Assembly (NCBI GenBank): GCA_017992885.1
Contig: JAGONT010000001.1
Span: forward strand, 124,001 to 188,000
DNA: 64,000 nucleotides
From: Alphaproteobacteria bacterium
GTDB lineage: Bacteria > Pseudomonadota > Alphaproteobacteria > UBA9655
Direction of reading: 5' to 3'
Positions within the stretch are counted from its first letter, which is position 1. Every line of letters starts with the position of its first letter. The position numbers and the translations under genes were made by a program. This document shows positions 8,898-18,148 of the stretch, one piece after another. Below the pieces are notes generated by a model. It was not told the origin of the DNA. It saw nothing but the letters and a program-made list of their open reading frames with translations, and did not search any database.

Positions 8898-10403
8898 TCA
8901 TTTTGTATCTGTAGCTATGGAGCAAACAATAGGGGGGCGATTCCACCATCCTCCGCCTAACGCTTGAAAAAGTGCAGCTGTATCTGCATAGCGAGTCGCT
9001 TCAGCTTGGATGCGCCCAATACGCGCTTGCTGATATTGATTTTCCGCATTCAGTAAATTCAAATAACCGACAGCACCCACTTTGTATTGAACCTTCGTAA
9101 GCTTAAGGGTTTGCCAAGCAGCCTGTTCCGCATCAGTTTGAATGTGAAGCTGTTTTGCATCATTCTCAAGGGCTTGCAAAGTATCCGCAACATTCTGAAA
9201 AGCTTGAAGAATAGTTTGTTTGTATTGAGCCAAAGCTTGCTCAAATCCTGCAATAGCTGCTTTTCGCTTTTCAATAAGAAGACCTCCCTGGAAAATAGGT
9301 TGTAAGACATTACCTACAAGATTCCAGACAATAGATCGTGGATCAAATATTCTCTCTATCCTATCAGCAAGTCCTCCATACCCCCCTGTAATGGTGAATT
9401 GAGGGAATAGATTCGCTGTTGCAACCCCAACTTGCGCACAAGCGCTGTGAAGAAGAGCTTCGGCTGCTTTAATGTCGGGTCTTTGTTGGGCAAGGCATGA
9501 AGGAAGACTTAGCGGTAATTCCGTAGGAAGGTGCAACTCCGTCAAACTAAAAGCAGGAATCTCACTTTCGCTTGGCAAATCTCCAACAAGAATGGCAAGG
9601 GCATTACGGGTTTTCGCGAGAGCTGTTTCAAGAGGAGGAAGAGTCGCCTGAGTTTGAGCGAGTTGAGTCTCTTGAGCCAAGACATCTAAATTGGAAGTTC
9701 CCCCCAGTCGGAATTTATCTCGTATAATTTTTAGAGTATTTCCTTGAAGAGAGATGAGTTCTTTTGTGGCGTGAATCTGCCCCCGCAAAGAGGCTTCCAT
9801 GATTGTCGTTGTCACAATATTTGAGGTTAACGTCAAGTAAGTTGCTTCTGTGACAAAGAGTTGGTAGTCAAGTTGCGCTTCTGAGGCTTCAATTTGACGG
9901 CGAATGGCGCCAAACACGTCCATAGTATAAGCCGCATTGACGGTCGCAAAAAAGACATTAAACGTTTGCGGCGTCACAGGAAAATCAAAAATAGCTGGGT
10001 TAAATCGTTGTCTTTCTGGAGAAAACTGAGCATTGAGGGTAGGATAGATCGCGGCAGTTGAAATTTGGAGATTAGCTTGAGCTTGCAGAAGAGCGGCTTG
10101 AGCAGCTTGCATGGTCGGGCTATTTTTAAGAGCTTTTTCAATAAGTGCATTCAAAGATTTCGAGTGAAAGAGTTCCCACCAACAAGCAGGAAGATCTTTT
10201 CCTTCAATAAAATACTGAGCCTGACCTCCTGAACCTTTTGTTTCAACAGTTTTTTCCGGCAACTTAGATTCTGTATAGGACTTTGTTTCAGGGGGGGCAG
10301 GGGTTTCAAAATCAGGCCCCAGTGTGCAACCCACAAGACAGAAGATCCACACAAAAATTATGGAAGATAATTTTAAGGGACGCATTTTGATCAGTCTACT
10401 CAT
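8898..10403 (-). CDS. Outer-membrane efflux lipoprotein, NodT/OprM family
   Basis: A 501 aa outer-membrane factor. The signal peptide ends in the lipobox LVGC. Two OEP repeats are visible, beginning near ALIEKALKNSPTMQAAQAAL and near QQRPDIKAAEALLHSACAQV, the expected pseudo-duplication of TolC-like channels. It forms the exit duct of the RND system and is the promoter-proximal gene of the operon. A second methionine six residues in (10385) is a possible start. Neither has a convincing Shine-Dalgarno. Confidence 0.93.
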   Translation of the reverse strand: MSRLIKMRPLKLSSIIFVWIFCLVGCTLGPDFETPAPPETKSYTESKLPEKTVETKGSGGQAQYFIEGKDLPACWWELFHSKSLNALIEKALKNSPTMQAAQAALLQAQANLQISTAAIYPTLNAQFSPERQRFNPAIFDFPVTPQTFNVFFATVNAAYTMDVFGAIRRQIEASEAQLDYQLFVTEATYLTLTSNIVTTTIMEASLRGQIHATKELISLQGNTLKIIRDKFRLGGTSNLDVLAQETQLAQTQATLPPLETALAKTRNALAILVGDLPSESEIPAFSLTELHLPTELPLSLPSCLAQQRPDIKAAEALLHSACAQVGVATANLFPQFTITGGYGGLADRIERIFDPRSIVWNLVGNVLQPIFQGGLLIEKRKAAIAGFEQALAQYKQTILQAFQNVADTLQALENDAKQLHIQTDAEQAAWQTLKLTKVQYKVGAVGYLNLLNAENQYQQARIGRIQAEATRYADTAALFQALGGGWWNRPPIVCSIATDTK

Positions 10404-10437
10404 ACTTTATTATAATTTTTAAGAGCCACAGCATTTT

Positions 10438-12270
10438 TTGCGTAATATAAAAAAAGCCTCGGCCAGATCATATTATATTTATGCATTGTGTGATATATCT
10501 TTTTTACGAAAAAGAGGGAGATTACCTATTTTAAGACTGCTGTATGTCTCTTCACTATTACGCGTAAAGCTATCTCGTTGGGATGGCTTAGCCTTATTTG
10601 TCGTCATTACAGGGTTAACTCTCCTCATCTGGGGAAGTCGCGAAATGGCGGTTCCATTTATAGACTCGGAACCAGTGTCATTATCTTTAGATCCTATTCA
10701 TCTTCCTTATTACGCTTTGCAAACCGTTTTACGAATGTTATTTGCGCTTTTTTTATCGCTTATCTTTAGCTTTGTGTATGCAAGTGTTGCAGCAAAAAGT
10801 AAAAAGGCCGAACTTATCTTGATTCCTCTTTTGGATATCCTACAATCCGTTCCTATCTTAGGTTTTTTATCGATTACGGTTACCGGATTTATGGTTCTTT
10901 TCCCGGGAAGCCTTTTAGGGGTTGAATGCGCTTCTATTTTTGCCATTTTTACATCTCAAGTCTGGAATATGACTTTTAGTCTTTATCAGTCCTTTATTAG
11001 TGTTCCAAAAGAACTGACTGAAGTGGCGAGCCTTTATCGTCTTTCACCATGGAGACGTTATTGGCGTCTTGAAGTTCCCTATGCCGTTCCCCAGCTTTTA
11101 TGGAACACGATGATGTCCGTTTCTGGGGGATGGTTTTTTGTGGTCGCTTCAGAAGCCATCACCGTATCAGGTAATACCATTCTCCTTCCCGGAATTGGCT
11201 CGTACATTGCGGTGGCTTCTCAGCAGGAATCAATCCAAGCTATTTTTTATGCTATTTTCACAATGTTGATCGTTATCTTGTTATACGATCAGCTTCTTTT
11301 CAAGCCTCTTTTGGCATGGAGCGACAAGTTTAAAGCCGAACTCACCGCCCATGAACAGCTTCCCTCCTCTTGGGTTTTAACGATGATAAGGAGAGCGAGA
11401 CTTTTTCAAATTTTCAACATCATCTGGTTCTGGCTCATGGGTATCCTAGATAAAGTGTTTCACGTGTTCAGCCTCCGCATAGCGCGAATAGAACAAGACC
11501 GCGAACAAAGCTATAAATTCATCAATAAAATTCTCACTTTTTCCCTATTTTTCGTTGTTTTTTTTGTTTTTATATTTTATGGAGCTCAAGCTTATACATA
11601 TATATTCTTAAAAATCCCTTTTAAAGAAGTTCAACATGTTTGCTTCTTGGCTTTAATGACCTTGATCAGGGTTGTGACTTTATGTGCTCTCGCCTCTCTC
11701 CTTTGGGTACCCATTGGTGTGATGATTGGATTGAATGGTCCTCTTGCCAGTCGGTTACAGCCCTGGGTTCAATTTATGGCAGCCTTTCCTGCAAACCTTT
11801 TTTTTCCCATTGTAGTTATTGCTATCATTAAATATCAACTTTCTCCTGATATATGGCTCAGCCCCTTAATGATCCTAGGAACCCAATGGTATATTTTGTT
11901 TAATGTGATAGGAGGAGCCTCCTCTATTCCTTTTGATTTTCAAGAGGTGACAACTAATTTTCATGTTAAAGGGTGGCTTCGATGGAAAAAACTCTATTTG
12001 CCCGGAATTGCGCCTGCCTATATTACGGGTTTGCTTACGGCAGCAGGCGGATCGTGGAACGCCAGTATCGTGGCTGAATATGTGAGCTGGGGCAATCAAA
12101 CGATTGAAGCAGCCGGGGTTGGTGCTTACATTGCGGCAGCAACTGCAGCAGGAGACAAACCTCGTATTTTATTGGGTGTTGTGGTGCTCTCTTGTTTTGT
12201 TCTCATTTTAAATCGACTTTTTTGGCATCCTCTTTATCTTTATACAACAACACGTTATCGTTTGGATTAG
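10438..12270 (+). CDS. ABC transporter permease with two fused permease domains (NitT/TauT-like)
   Basis: A 610 aa inner-membrane protein made of two homologous binding-protein-dependent permease halves (about residues 50-300 and 380-605). Each has the cytoplasmic EAA-type loop that docks on the ATPase: first near ELTEVASLYRLSPWRRYW, second near FQEVTTNFHVKGWLRWKK. Such fused permeases accompany ATPases of the nitrate/sulfonate/bicarbonate group. The 10438 start is a TTG without a ribosome site. An AGGGAG lies before an ATT at 10528, so the real N-terminus may be about 30 residues shorter. The ATPase gene follows after 9 bases. No substrate-binding protein is encoded nearby. Confidence 0.88.
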   Translation: MRNIKKASARSYYIYALCDISFLRKRGRLPILRLLYVSSLLRVKLSRWDGLALFVVITGLTLLIWGSREMAVPFIDSEPVSLSLDPIHLPYYALQTVLRMLFALFLSLIFSFVYASVAAKSKKAELILIPLLDILQSVPILGFLSITVTGFMVLFPGSLLGVECASIFAIFTSQVWNMTFSLYQSFISVPKELTEVASLYRLSPWRRYWRLEVPYAVPQLLWNTMMSVSGGWFFVVASEAITVSGNTILLPGIGSYIAVASQQESIQAIFYAIFTMLIVILLYDQLLFKPLLAWSDKFKAELTAHEQLPSSWVLTMIRRARLFQIFNIIWFWLMGILDKVFHVFSLRIARIEQDREQSYKFINKILTFSLFFVVFFVFIFYGAQAYTYIFLKIPFKEVQHVCFLALMTLIRVVTLCALASLLWVPIGVMIGLNGPLASRLQPWVQFMAAFPANLFFPIVVIAIIKYQLSPDIWLSPLMILGTQWYILFNVIGGASSIPFDFQEVTTNFHVKGWLRWKKLYLPGIAPAYITGLLTAAGGSWNASIVAEYVSWGNQTIEAAGVGAYIAAATAAGDKPRILLGVVVLSCFVLILNRLFWHPLYLYTTTRYRLD

Positions 12271-12279
12271 GGAGAATTC

Positions 12280-13605
12280 ATGGCACAGGATCTATTAACA
12301 CTCAACAATATTTCTAAGTGGTATGGTGCGTCTCAAAAGTCGGTTCTGGTCCTTGATCATATTCAGCTAAGCGTCAAAGAAAATGAATTTATTGCCATTT
12401 TAGGAAAATCGGGCTGTGGAAAATCTACGCTTTTACGCATTATTGCAGGCCTGATTAAGGCCAATGAAGGAGAAGTTCTTTATCAAGGAAAAGAATTTAC
12501 GAGTCATTCTCCCCGTATGGCTATGGTTTTTCAATCCCATGCTCTTTTTCCCTGGCTAAATGTTTTAGAAAATGTGGAATTAGGTCTTGAAGCGTTAGGA
12601 TTAAGCTCTCATCAAGGCCGTCGTCGAGCCCTCGAAGCCATCGATTTAATTGGATTAGACGGGTATGAATCGGCTTACCCTAAAGAATTATCGGGGGGCA
12701 TGCGTCAACGGGTGGGCTTTGCCCGCGCCCTGGTGGTAAATCCCGACATATTGCTTTTAGACGAACCTTTTTCAGCTTTGGATGTGCTTACGGCGGATAA
12801 CATTCGCAATGACCTGATGGAGCTTTGGATTGAAAAACGCATTCCGACAAAAGCGATCATTATGGTTTCTCATAACGTAACTGAAGCCGTCGAACTAGCC
12901 AATCGTCTGGTAATTCTGGGGCATGAGCCGGGGTGTATCGTTAAAGAAATTGATGTGCCCATCATGTATCCTCGCGATGAAACAAGTCGGCATTTTAGCG
13001 AACTTGTGGATAATGTTTATACAACCTTGATGATAACGACCGAGCTTCCTTCTTCTCTCAAAAAGGGAGAGGTCGCCAAAAAAATCATCGGGATGGATTA
13101 TCGACTTCCCGCAGTCTCCATCCATAAACTTCAGGGATTAATGGATGCCTTATTAGAAGCGCCCTACCATGGCAAAGCCGACATTTTTGCTTTAGCAGAG
13201 TCAGAACATCTTTCAGCAAAAGACTCTCTTCCTCTTTTTGAAACGCTAGAACTTTTAGAATTTGCGCGCATTTCTAAAGGCGATATCGAACTAACAAATT
13301 CTGGAAAAGCTCTGTGTAAAGCCGATATTTTAGAACGAAAAAAAGTCTTTGCCTATCATTTGATGCGTCACATTCCCCTGGCAAAGCATATCTATCACGT
13401 CCTGCAAGATCTTCCTCGACAGCATGCGCCAAAAGAAAGATTTGTGAAGGAACAGGAGCAGCTTATGCCCTCAGAGGAAGCCCATCGAAATCTTTCAATT
13501 ATTATTGACTGGGGACGATATGCAGAACTTTTTGCCTATAATACGCAATCGGATATTTTAAGTCTTGAAAACCCTCAAATTGAAGAGCCAGAACAAACTG
13601 CATAG
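12280..13605 (+). CDS. ABC transporter ATP-binding protein with C-terminal AAA-associated domain (NitT/TauT-like)
   Basis: A 441 aa protein. Residues 1-235 are a standard ABC ATPase: Walker A GKSGCGKSTLL, Q-loop FQSHALFPW, signature LSGGMRQR, Walker B ILLLDEPFSALD, H-loop MVSHNV. Residues about 280-425 match by eye the C-terminal AAA-associated domain found on some nitrate/sulfonate/bicarbonate-type ATPases, and include the winged-helix-like stretch KDSLPLFETLELLEFARI. The ATG has GGGAGAATTC upstream. With the preceding double permease it forms a two-gene importer. The substrate is unknown. Confidence 0.92.
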   Translation: MAQDLLTLNNISKWYGASQKSVLVLDHIQLSVKENEFIAILGKSGCGKSTLLRIIAGLIKANEGEVLYQGKEFTSHSPRMAMVFQSHALFPWLNVLENVELGLEALGLSSHQGRRRALEAIDLIGLDGYESAYPKELSGGMRQRVGFARALVVNPDILLLDEPFSALDVLTADNIRNDLMELWIEKRIPTKAIIMVSHNVTEAVELANRLVILGHEPGCIVKEIDVPIMYPRDETSRHFSELVDNVYTTLMITTELPSSLKKGEVAKKIIGMDYRLPAVSIHKLQGLMDALLEAPYHGKADIFALAESEHLSAKDSLPLFETLELLEFARISKGDIELTNSGKALCKADILERKKVFAYHLMRHIPLAKHIYHVLQDLPRQHAPKERFVKEQEQLMPSEEAHRNLSIIIDWGRYAELFAYNTQSDILSLENPQIEEPEQTA

Positions 13606-13630
13606 AGAAATATTTTTCACTTCGTTGATC

Positions 13631-15238
13631 TCAATTTGACGGACGACAGCCAATATACCATAGGGCTGCCCGTAGATACTTAATTGTCTTGCGGGTGTAG
13701 GTTTGCCCTCCTCCATGGGTATAGGTTCCAAAGAGGGAATCTCCCTTTGGTCCAATCAGCAAGCGATGAGATCCCCCATGACTTGTTGTTATGCGTCCCT
13801 TTTGGCTTTCCCAAAAATATTTAAATTCTTTATAGGTTATACTTGAAAATTTTCTATCATGAAAAATATCATCAATAAAATCTTGATCATTTCTATCCAA
13901 TTCTCTAATTGCATAGGATGATGTAGGCATGAGAGCATGGAACTTACGTATGCCTGATGGCATCACAAAGTCTGAGGATGAGGAACAACGTGCTGTAGAA
14001 TTATTGGAAGCCGAAACAGGTATTTTAATAGTTTCGACGTCTTGCACCCTCGAATCAGACACAAATTCTTCTTCCGTTGAAGCGATTACTAAGTCTTGAC
14101 TTTCTAATACTCTAGCCCTTACATCCTGAAGCAGTATGGGCCCTGCTGGGATTGGAATTTCCTCCTCTTTTTCGTCAAGCTCTTCGAAGGGAAAAGTCTC
14201 AAAAAAACTGGGTTCTCTTATGAGGATTATTTCCTCTTCCCCTGTCGGTTTGAAAGGTCGCAAAAAAGAAGGAAAAGGAAGAGGATCTTTCCATAATCCA
14301 TATTCAAAAGGAGTCGGGTTTTGTAGCCAAACGCCCTCGCTCCCAGAACAGCCTAGACCCTTAAAAGGAATAAAATAGTTTTTTCCAGTTCCTTTGAAGT
14401 GAGCTTTATATAATTCTGCGTCATTGAATAATTTTTCTTGGTACCATAGAGGACAAGGATACTTCTGCTCAATTCTTTTTGCTGCTTTTTCAAGAGAATT
14501 TAACCCTCTTAAGCCAGCAAGACCTTCACTCCCGCTAAAGGGATGTTTCAAATAGGCTTTAACGATAGCAAACCCGCCTGCTTCATCAGGATGTCCAAGA
14601 TCTATTGTTTCATCTTTTAACAAGGACCACAAATGAGGAGAGGCTCTCAATAACCCTATTGTCCGTTTGCTTAGTTCCTCTCGTCGCATAATCTTAAAGT
14701 GGGTAGAGCATAAAAAATTGAGAAATTGATAGCGCTGTATATTTCTTCTTATCGCAAAATTATTTGATGTTGCATTACTTGATTTTAGGTCTAGATAGGG
14801 TGCAATGTGCGATAAAAGCTCTGAATCAGAAGGAAGTAGAAAATCTTTTTTATCGATTGATTGAATAGCTTTCTCTGTACGCTTAACGAGATATTGCAAA
14901 CGTGTCTCTAAAAGAGTTTCTTGAAAAAATTGATCTCCTGATAGCTTTCCTTGGAGAAGCAATTCCCCAAATTCAAGGATTTTATTGGCAAAGGCTAAAT
15001 CAGAGTCGATGGCTACTTGATTGGCTTTTTTCAGACTCATCTTACTTTGAGAACTTAAGTCAGCACTTTCCGCAATATCAGGCTGTGGACCCGATAAAAA
15101 CTCTTGAAAACGAACGATTTGTCTAAAAACAGGCATGAATCTCCTCGCCGGATCCATTTCTTCCGACTGCATCGCAAACCCCTCTCGTATCATGAGGAGA
15201 AAGACAGAAACAAACAAAACTATATATTTTTTAATCAT
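13631..15238 (-). CDS. Exported protein with HicA-like C-terminal domain
   Basis: A 535 aa protein with a signal peptide (residues 1-22, ending REGFA before MQS). Residues 30-330 are mostly helical and match nothing I recognise. An acidic linker follows (about 345-420). The last 90 residues (444-535) resemble the HicA double-stranded-RNA-binding-like fold: a helix (YKEFKYFWESQK), the GGSHR motif carrying the conserved HicA histidine (His491), a beta hairpin (RLLIGPKGDSLFGTYTH), and a closing helix (RKTIKYLRAALWYIG). HicA toxins are normally small cytoplasmic mRNA interferases with a HicB partner. Here the domain is at the end of a secreted protein and no hicB is adjacent. The HicA likeness is my reading of motifs. 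Confidence 0.7.
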   Translation of the reverse strand: MIKKYIVLFVSVFLLMIREGFAMQSEEMDPARRFMPVFRQIVRFQEFLSGPQPDIAESADLSSQSKMSLKKANQVAIDSDLAFANKILEFGELLLQGKLSGDQFFQETLLETRLQYLVKRTEKAIQSIDKKDFLLPSDSELLSHIAPYLDLKSSNATSNNFAIRRNIQRYQFLNFLCSTHFKIMRREELSKRTIGLLRASPHLWSLLKDETIDLGHPDEAGGFAIVKAYLKHPFSGSEGLAGLRGLNSLEKAAKRIEQKYPCPLWYQEKLFNDAELYKAHFKGTGKNYFIPFKGLGCSGSEGVWLQNPTPFEYGLWKDPLPFPSFLRPFKPTGEEEIILIREPSFFETFPFEELDEKEEEIPIPAGPILLQDVRARVLESQDLVIASTEEEFVSDSRVQDVETIKIPVSASNNSTARCSSSSDFVMPSGIRKFHALMPTSSYAIRELDRNDQDFIDDIFHDRKFSSITYKEFKYFWESQKGRITTSHGGSHRLLIGPKGDSLFGTYTHGGGQTYTRKTIKYLRAALWYIGCRPSN

Positions 15239-15466
15239 ACCAAACGCACCAATACGTAAAGATTCATGTTAAATACTATTTAGCAACAGAACAAGAAAAT
15301 ATCAAGTATTTTACTTTTAAGCATTCTATGGTGTTTGAATTTTATTCAAAAATTTATCTCTTTTGCAAAAAAGAAATATTATTTTTTAAATCCTTAAAGC
15401 GCGGCAAGGAAAGTGTCAAAAAAAACTTAAATTTATCACATAAATTTAATCAAATTTATAATTTAA

Positions 15467-15495
15467 TTGACATAAAATTATCTTATTTATATAAT
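15467..15495 (+). promoter_or_regulatory. Perfect consensus sigma-70 promoter of the aminotransferase gene
   Basis: TTGACA at 15467-15472 and TATAAT at 15490-15495 are separated by exactly 17 bases. Transcription should start near 15502, which is after the upstream in-frame ATG at 15501 and so argues for translation from the ATG at 15537. The surrounding 15239-15500 spacer is very AT-rich and holds no gene. Confidence 0.8.
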
Positions 15496-15536
15496 TTTAT
15501 ATGATAGAATCATTTGATCGGAGCATAGGAAAGCCC

Positions 15537-16604
15537 ATGAAACTGCACCCTAAAGCAAGGCCTGTTATTTCCAAATTATCCCTTCCTACCCCTATACAAA
15601 AATATTTTTCTAACTGTGAGTGGGACGTCGACCTCAGCAATAATACAAATCCTTATTTAGGGGACTTATCGGATTACCCCGATATCAAGCAACATCAACT
15701 TAAAAAACTCTATTTAAAAACTCTTTTCTCCTTAACCCCTTCCTTTACAGCAAACAATAAGTCCCCTTTGACACCTGGCAACATCCTTTTTACGGCCGGT
15801 TCCATGGAAGCCATTGACTTGCTCTTAAGAACATTCTCTGAACCCAATATGGATGTTATTTGCGTGACAACTCCAACTTTTTCGGCTTATGAACATTGGT
15901 CTTTAATCCATAATTTACGTGTAAAAAAACTCCCACTTTATGGAGACAATCTCAATCACCTTTCCATAGATAAAGTGATGAGAATTAATCCAAAGATCAC
16001 CTTTATTTGTGATCCGAACAATCCAACAGGCACAAAGCTAAAACCTGAACTGATTCAAAAATTGTGCAATAGTCTTGAAGGATTTGTTGTTATTGATGAG
16101 GCCTATATTGAGTTTTCTGATCATTCCTCTTCAATTTTTAACTTACATCATCATGAAAATCTTATCATCCTCAGAACTTTATCCAAGGCTTGGGGGCTTG
16201 CCGGTGTACGGTGTGGCGCCATTATAGCTGATGCATCAATTATCAATGCCTTAAGATATGTTCAGCTGCCCTTTACTATTTCTTCTCTTACCCAAGTCAG
16301 TGTTGAACAACAACTCTTAAACCCTGAAAGGACTTTTGCTTCCTGGAAAAAAATCAAACAAGACCGCGATGATTTAATTGAAAGCTTATCAGAGGTTAAA
16401 GGTGTTACTAAAGTTTTTAAAAGTGAGACAAACTTTATCATGTTTATTCTCAACAACTTACAAAAAACCATGGCGTTATTGCGAGAAAACAAAATTCAAG
16501 TTCTCGACTGCTCAGAAAATTACCCTAGCGCTATAAGAGTTTCCATAGGAAATGAAGAACAGAACAAAAAATTCTTGGATGTCATTCAGCTCTCTTCACT
16601 CTAG
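15537..16604 (+). CDS. Class I/II aminotransferase, histidinol-phosphate aminotransferase-like
   Basis: A 355 aa PLP-dependent fold-type I enzyme. The motifs fit the HisC/CobD group: DPNNPTGTKL in the cofactor pocket, VVIDEAYIEFS, and the lysine-bearing LRTLSKAWGLAGVRCGAI. The start at 15537 is preceded by AGGA at a good distance and by the consensus promoter above. The frame is open to an ATG at 15501, but that lies at or before the predicted transcript start. No histidine or cobalamin genes are nearby, so the substrate (histidinol phosphate, an aromatic amino acid, or threonine phosphate) cannot be settled. Confidence 0.85.
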   Translation: MKLHPKARPVISKLSLPTPIQKYFSNCEWDVDLSNNTNPYLGDLSDYPDIKQHQLKKLYLKTLFSLTPSFTANNKSPLTPGNILFTAGSMEAIDLLLRTFSEPNMDVICVTTPTFSAYEHWSLIHNLRVKKLPLYGDNLNHLSIDKVMRINPKITFICDPNNPTGTKLKPELIQKLCNSLEGFVVIDEAYIEFSDHSSSIFNLHHHENLIILRTLSKAWGLAGVRCGAIIADASIINALRYVQLPFTISSLTQVSVEQQLLNPERTFASWKKIKQDRDDLIESLSEVKGVTKVFKSETNFIMFILNNLQKTMALLRENKIQVLDCSENYPSAIRVSIGNEEQNKKFLDVIQLSSL

Positions 16605-16714
16605 AGAAAGCAGCCTGCGATCGTCTTTGAAATTGGGAAAAGCTTCTCATTTCCTGAAGAATAAGATGTTTTGAACAAAGATTATATCATTCCCTTGGGA
16701 CAAGCTAAAAACCT

Positions 16715-17386
16715 TCAAATCAACTTTTTTTCCCGTAAAGAGATGTGACCAAACCGTCCAATAATCAGGTGATCAAGCACTTGAATTTCAAGTTCTTTGG
16801 CAGCTTTTATCACTCTTCGCGTGATATCAATATCGGCCTGAGAGGGAGTCGGATCACCGCTGGGATGATTATGCACCATAATTAAGCTAGAAGCCCCGAG
16901 TTCAAGCGTTCGTTTGACAACTTCTCGAGGAAAAATAGGCGTGCTGCTAATGGTTCCCTGTTGCTGAATTTCATCGGCAATAATTTTATTTTTTTGATCT
17001 AAGAATAACAGACGGAATTGTTCCACAGCTAAATGGGACATACGTGCTCGACAATAGTCAATCACAGCTTGCCAGGATTGGAAAACAGGCTGAGAGATAG
17101 CTTCTTCTTTGATAAAACGACAGGCAATTTCATGAACCGCTTTAATCACGGCAATGGTTGCCTCCCCAACACCAGGAATTGATTTTAATTTTTCACTATC
17201 AGCTTGTAAAAGACCCGGCAAATTTTTGCAATTTTGTAAAAGTTTTTTGGCAATCGGTTTAACATCCCCTCGAGGGATCACGCCAAAAAGCAGAAGTTCA
17301 ATAAGTTCGTAATCAGGAACAGTCTTTTCGCCACTTTTAAGGAAACGTTCACGCAGACGCTTGCGATGTCCTTCATGTTCACTCAT
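16715..17386 (-). CDS. radC: RadC/YicR family JAB-domain protein
   Basis: A 223 aa protein. The N-terminal helix-hairpin-helix region includes LLQADSEKLKSIPGVGEATI. The C-terminal JAB/MPN metalloprotease-like domain has its zinc-site motif HNHPSGDPTPSQADID. The family was named for DNA repair, but its biochemical role is unclear. It overlaps the end of map by 4 bases (ATGA), so the two are translationally coupled. Confidence 0.95.
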   Translation of the reverse strand: MSEHEGHRKRLRERFLKSGEKTVPDYELIELLLFGVIPRGDVKPIAKKLLQNCKNLPGLLQADSEKLKSIPGVGEATIAVIKAVHEIACRFIKEEAISQPVFQSWQAVIDYCRARMSHLAVEQFRLLFLDQKNKIIADEIQQQGTISSTPIFPREVVKRTLELGASSLIMVHNHPSGDPTPSQADIDITRRVIKAAKELEIQVLDHLIIGRFGHISLREKKLI

Positions 17387-18144
17387 AGGGTAAAAATTTC
17401 ATAGCCCGTGGCCGTAACACCCAGACTATGCTCATATTGAGCAGATAAAGATTTATCCCGTGTCACAGCCGTCCACCCATCACTGAGGATTTTCATTTCA
17501 TATCCACCAGCATTAATCATTGGTTCAATGGTAAAGAACATTCCTTCTTTTAATTCAAGGCCTGTGTGGGGTTTTCCGTAATGAAGCACTTCGGGAGGCG
17601 CATGAAACTCTCGTCCCAACCCATGGCCACAGAAATCTCTGACAACAGAAAATCCTTTAGATTCGGCATAGGTTTGAATAGCGTGTCCTATGTCACCAAG
17701 GGTAGCGCCCGGACGTACGAGCTCAATACTCCGCATCATCGCTTCATAGGTAACATCGATAAGCTTTTGAGCTTTCAGAGGAATTTTTCCGATGGTAAAC
17801 ATTCGACTTGTATCCCCGTACCATCCGTCCAAAATAACGGTCACATCAATATTCATGATATCCCCGTTTTGCAGCTTTTTAGAGCTGGGAATTCCATGAC
17901 AAATAACGTGATTGATAGACGTACAAATGGACTTGGGAAACCCCCTGTAATTTAAGGGAGCGGGAATAGCTTCATGACTAATGATGAAATCATGACACAG
18001 CTCATTTAGCTCATCTGTTGTGATCCCCTCTTTGACATAAGGCGTAATAAAATCAAGAGTTCGCGCGGCCAAATGCCCCGCTTTTCGCATGCCTTCAAAT
18101 TCAGAAGGAATATGAAGAATAATATTTCTATAAGTATCAGCCAT
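17383..18144 (-). CDS. map: Methionine aminopeptidase, type I
   Basis: A 253 aa enzyme that removes the initiator methionine from new proteins. All parts of the pita-bread metallopeptidase are present: ICTSINHVICHGIP, metal ligands in NIDVTVILDGWYGDTSRMF, the histidine in GHGLGREFH, and glutamates in FFTIEPMIN. Length is normal for a type I enzyme without insertion. It lies between sfsA and radC on one strand with 4-base junctions. Confidence 0.96.
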   Translation of the reverse strand: MADTYRNIILHIPSEFEGMRKAGHLAARTLDFITPYVKEGITTDELNELCHDFIISHEAIPAPLNYRGFPKSICTSINHVICHGIPSSKKLQNGDIMNIDVTVILDGWYGDTSRMFTIGKIPLKAQKLIDVTYEAMMRSIELVRPGATLGDIGHAIQTYAESKGFSVVRDFCGHGLGREFHAPPEVLHYGKPHTGLELKEGMFFTIEPMINAGGYEMKILSDGWTAVTRDKSLSAQYEHSLGVTATGYEIFTL

Positions 18145-18148
18145 TGCC

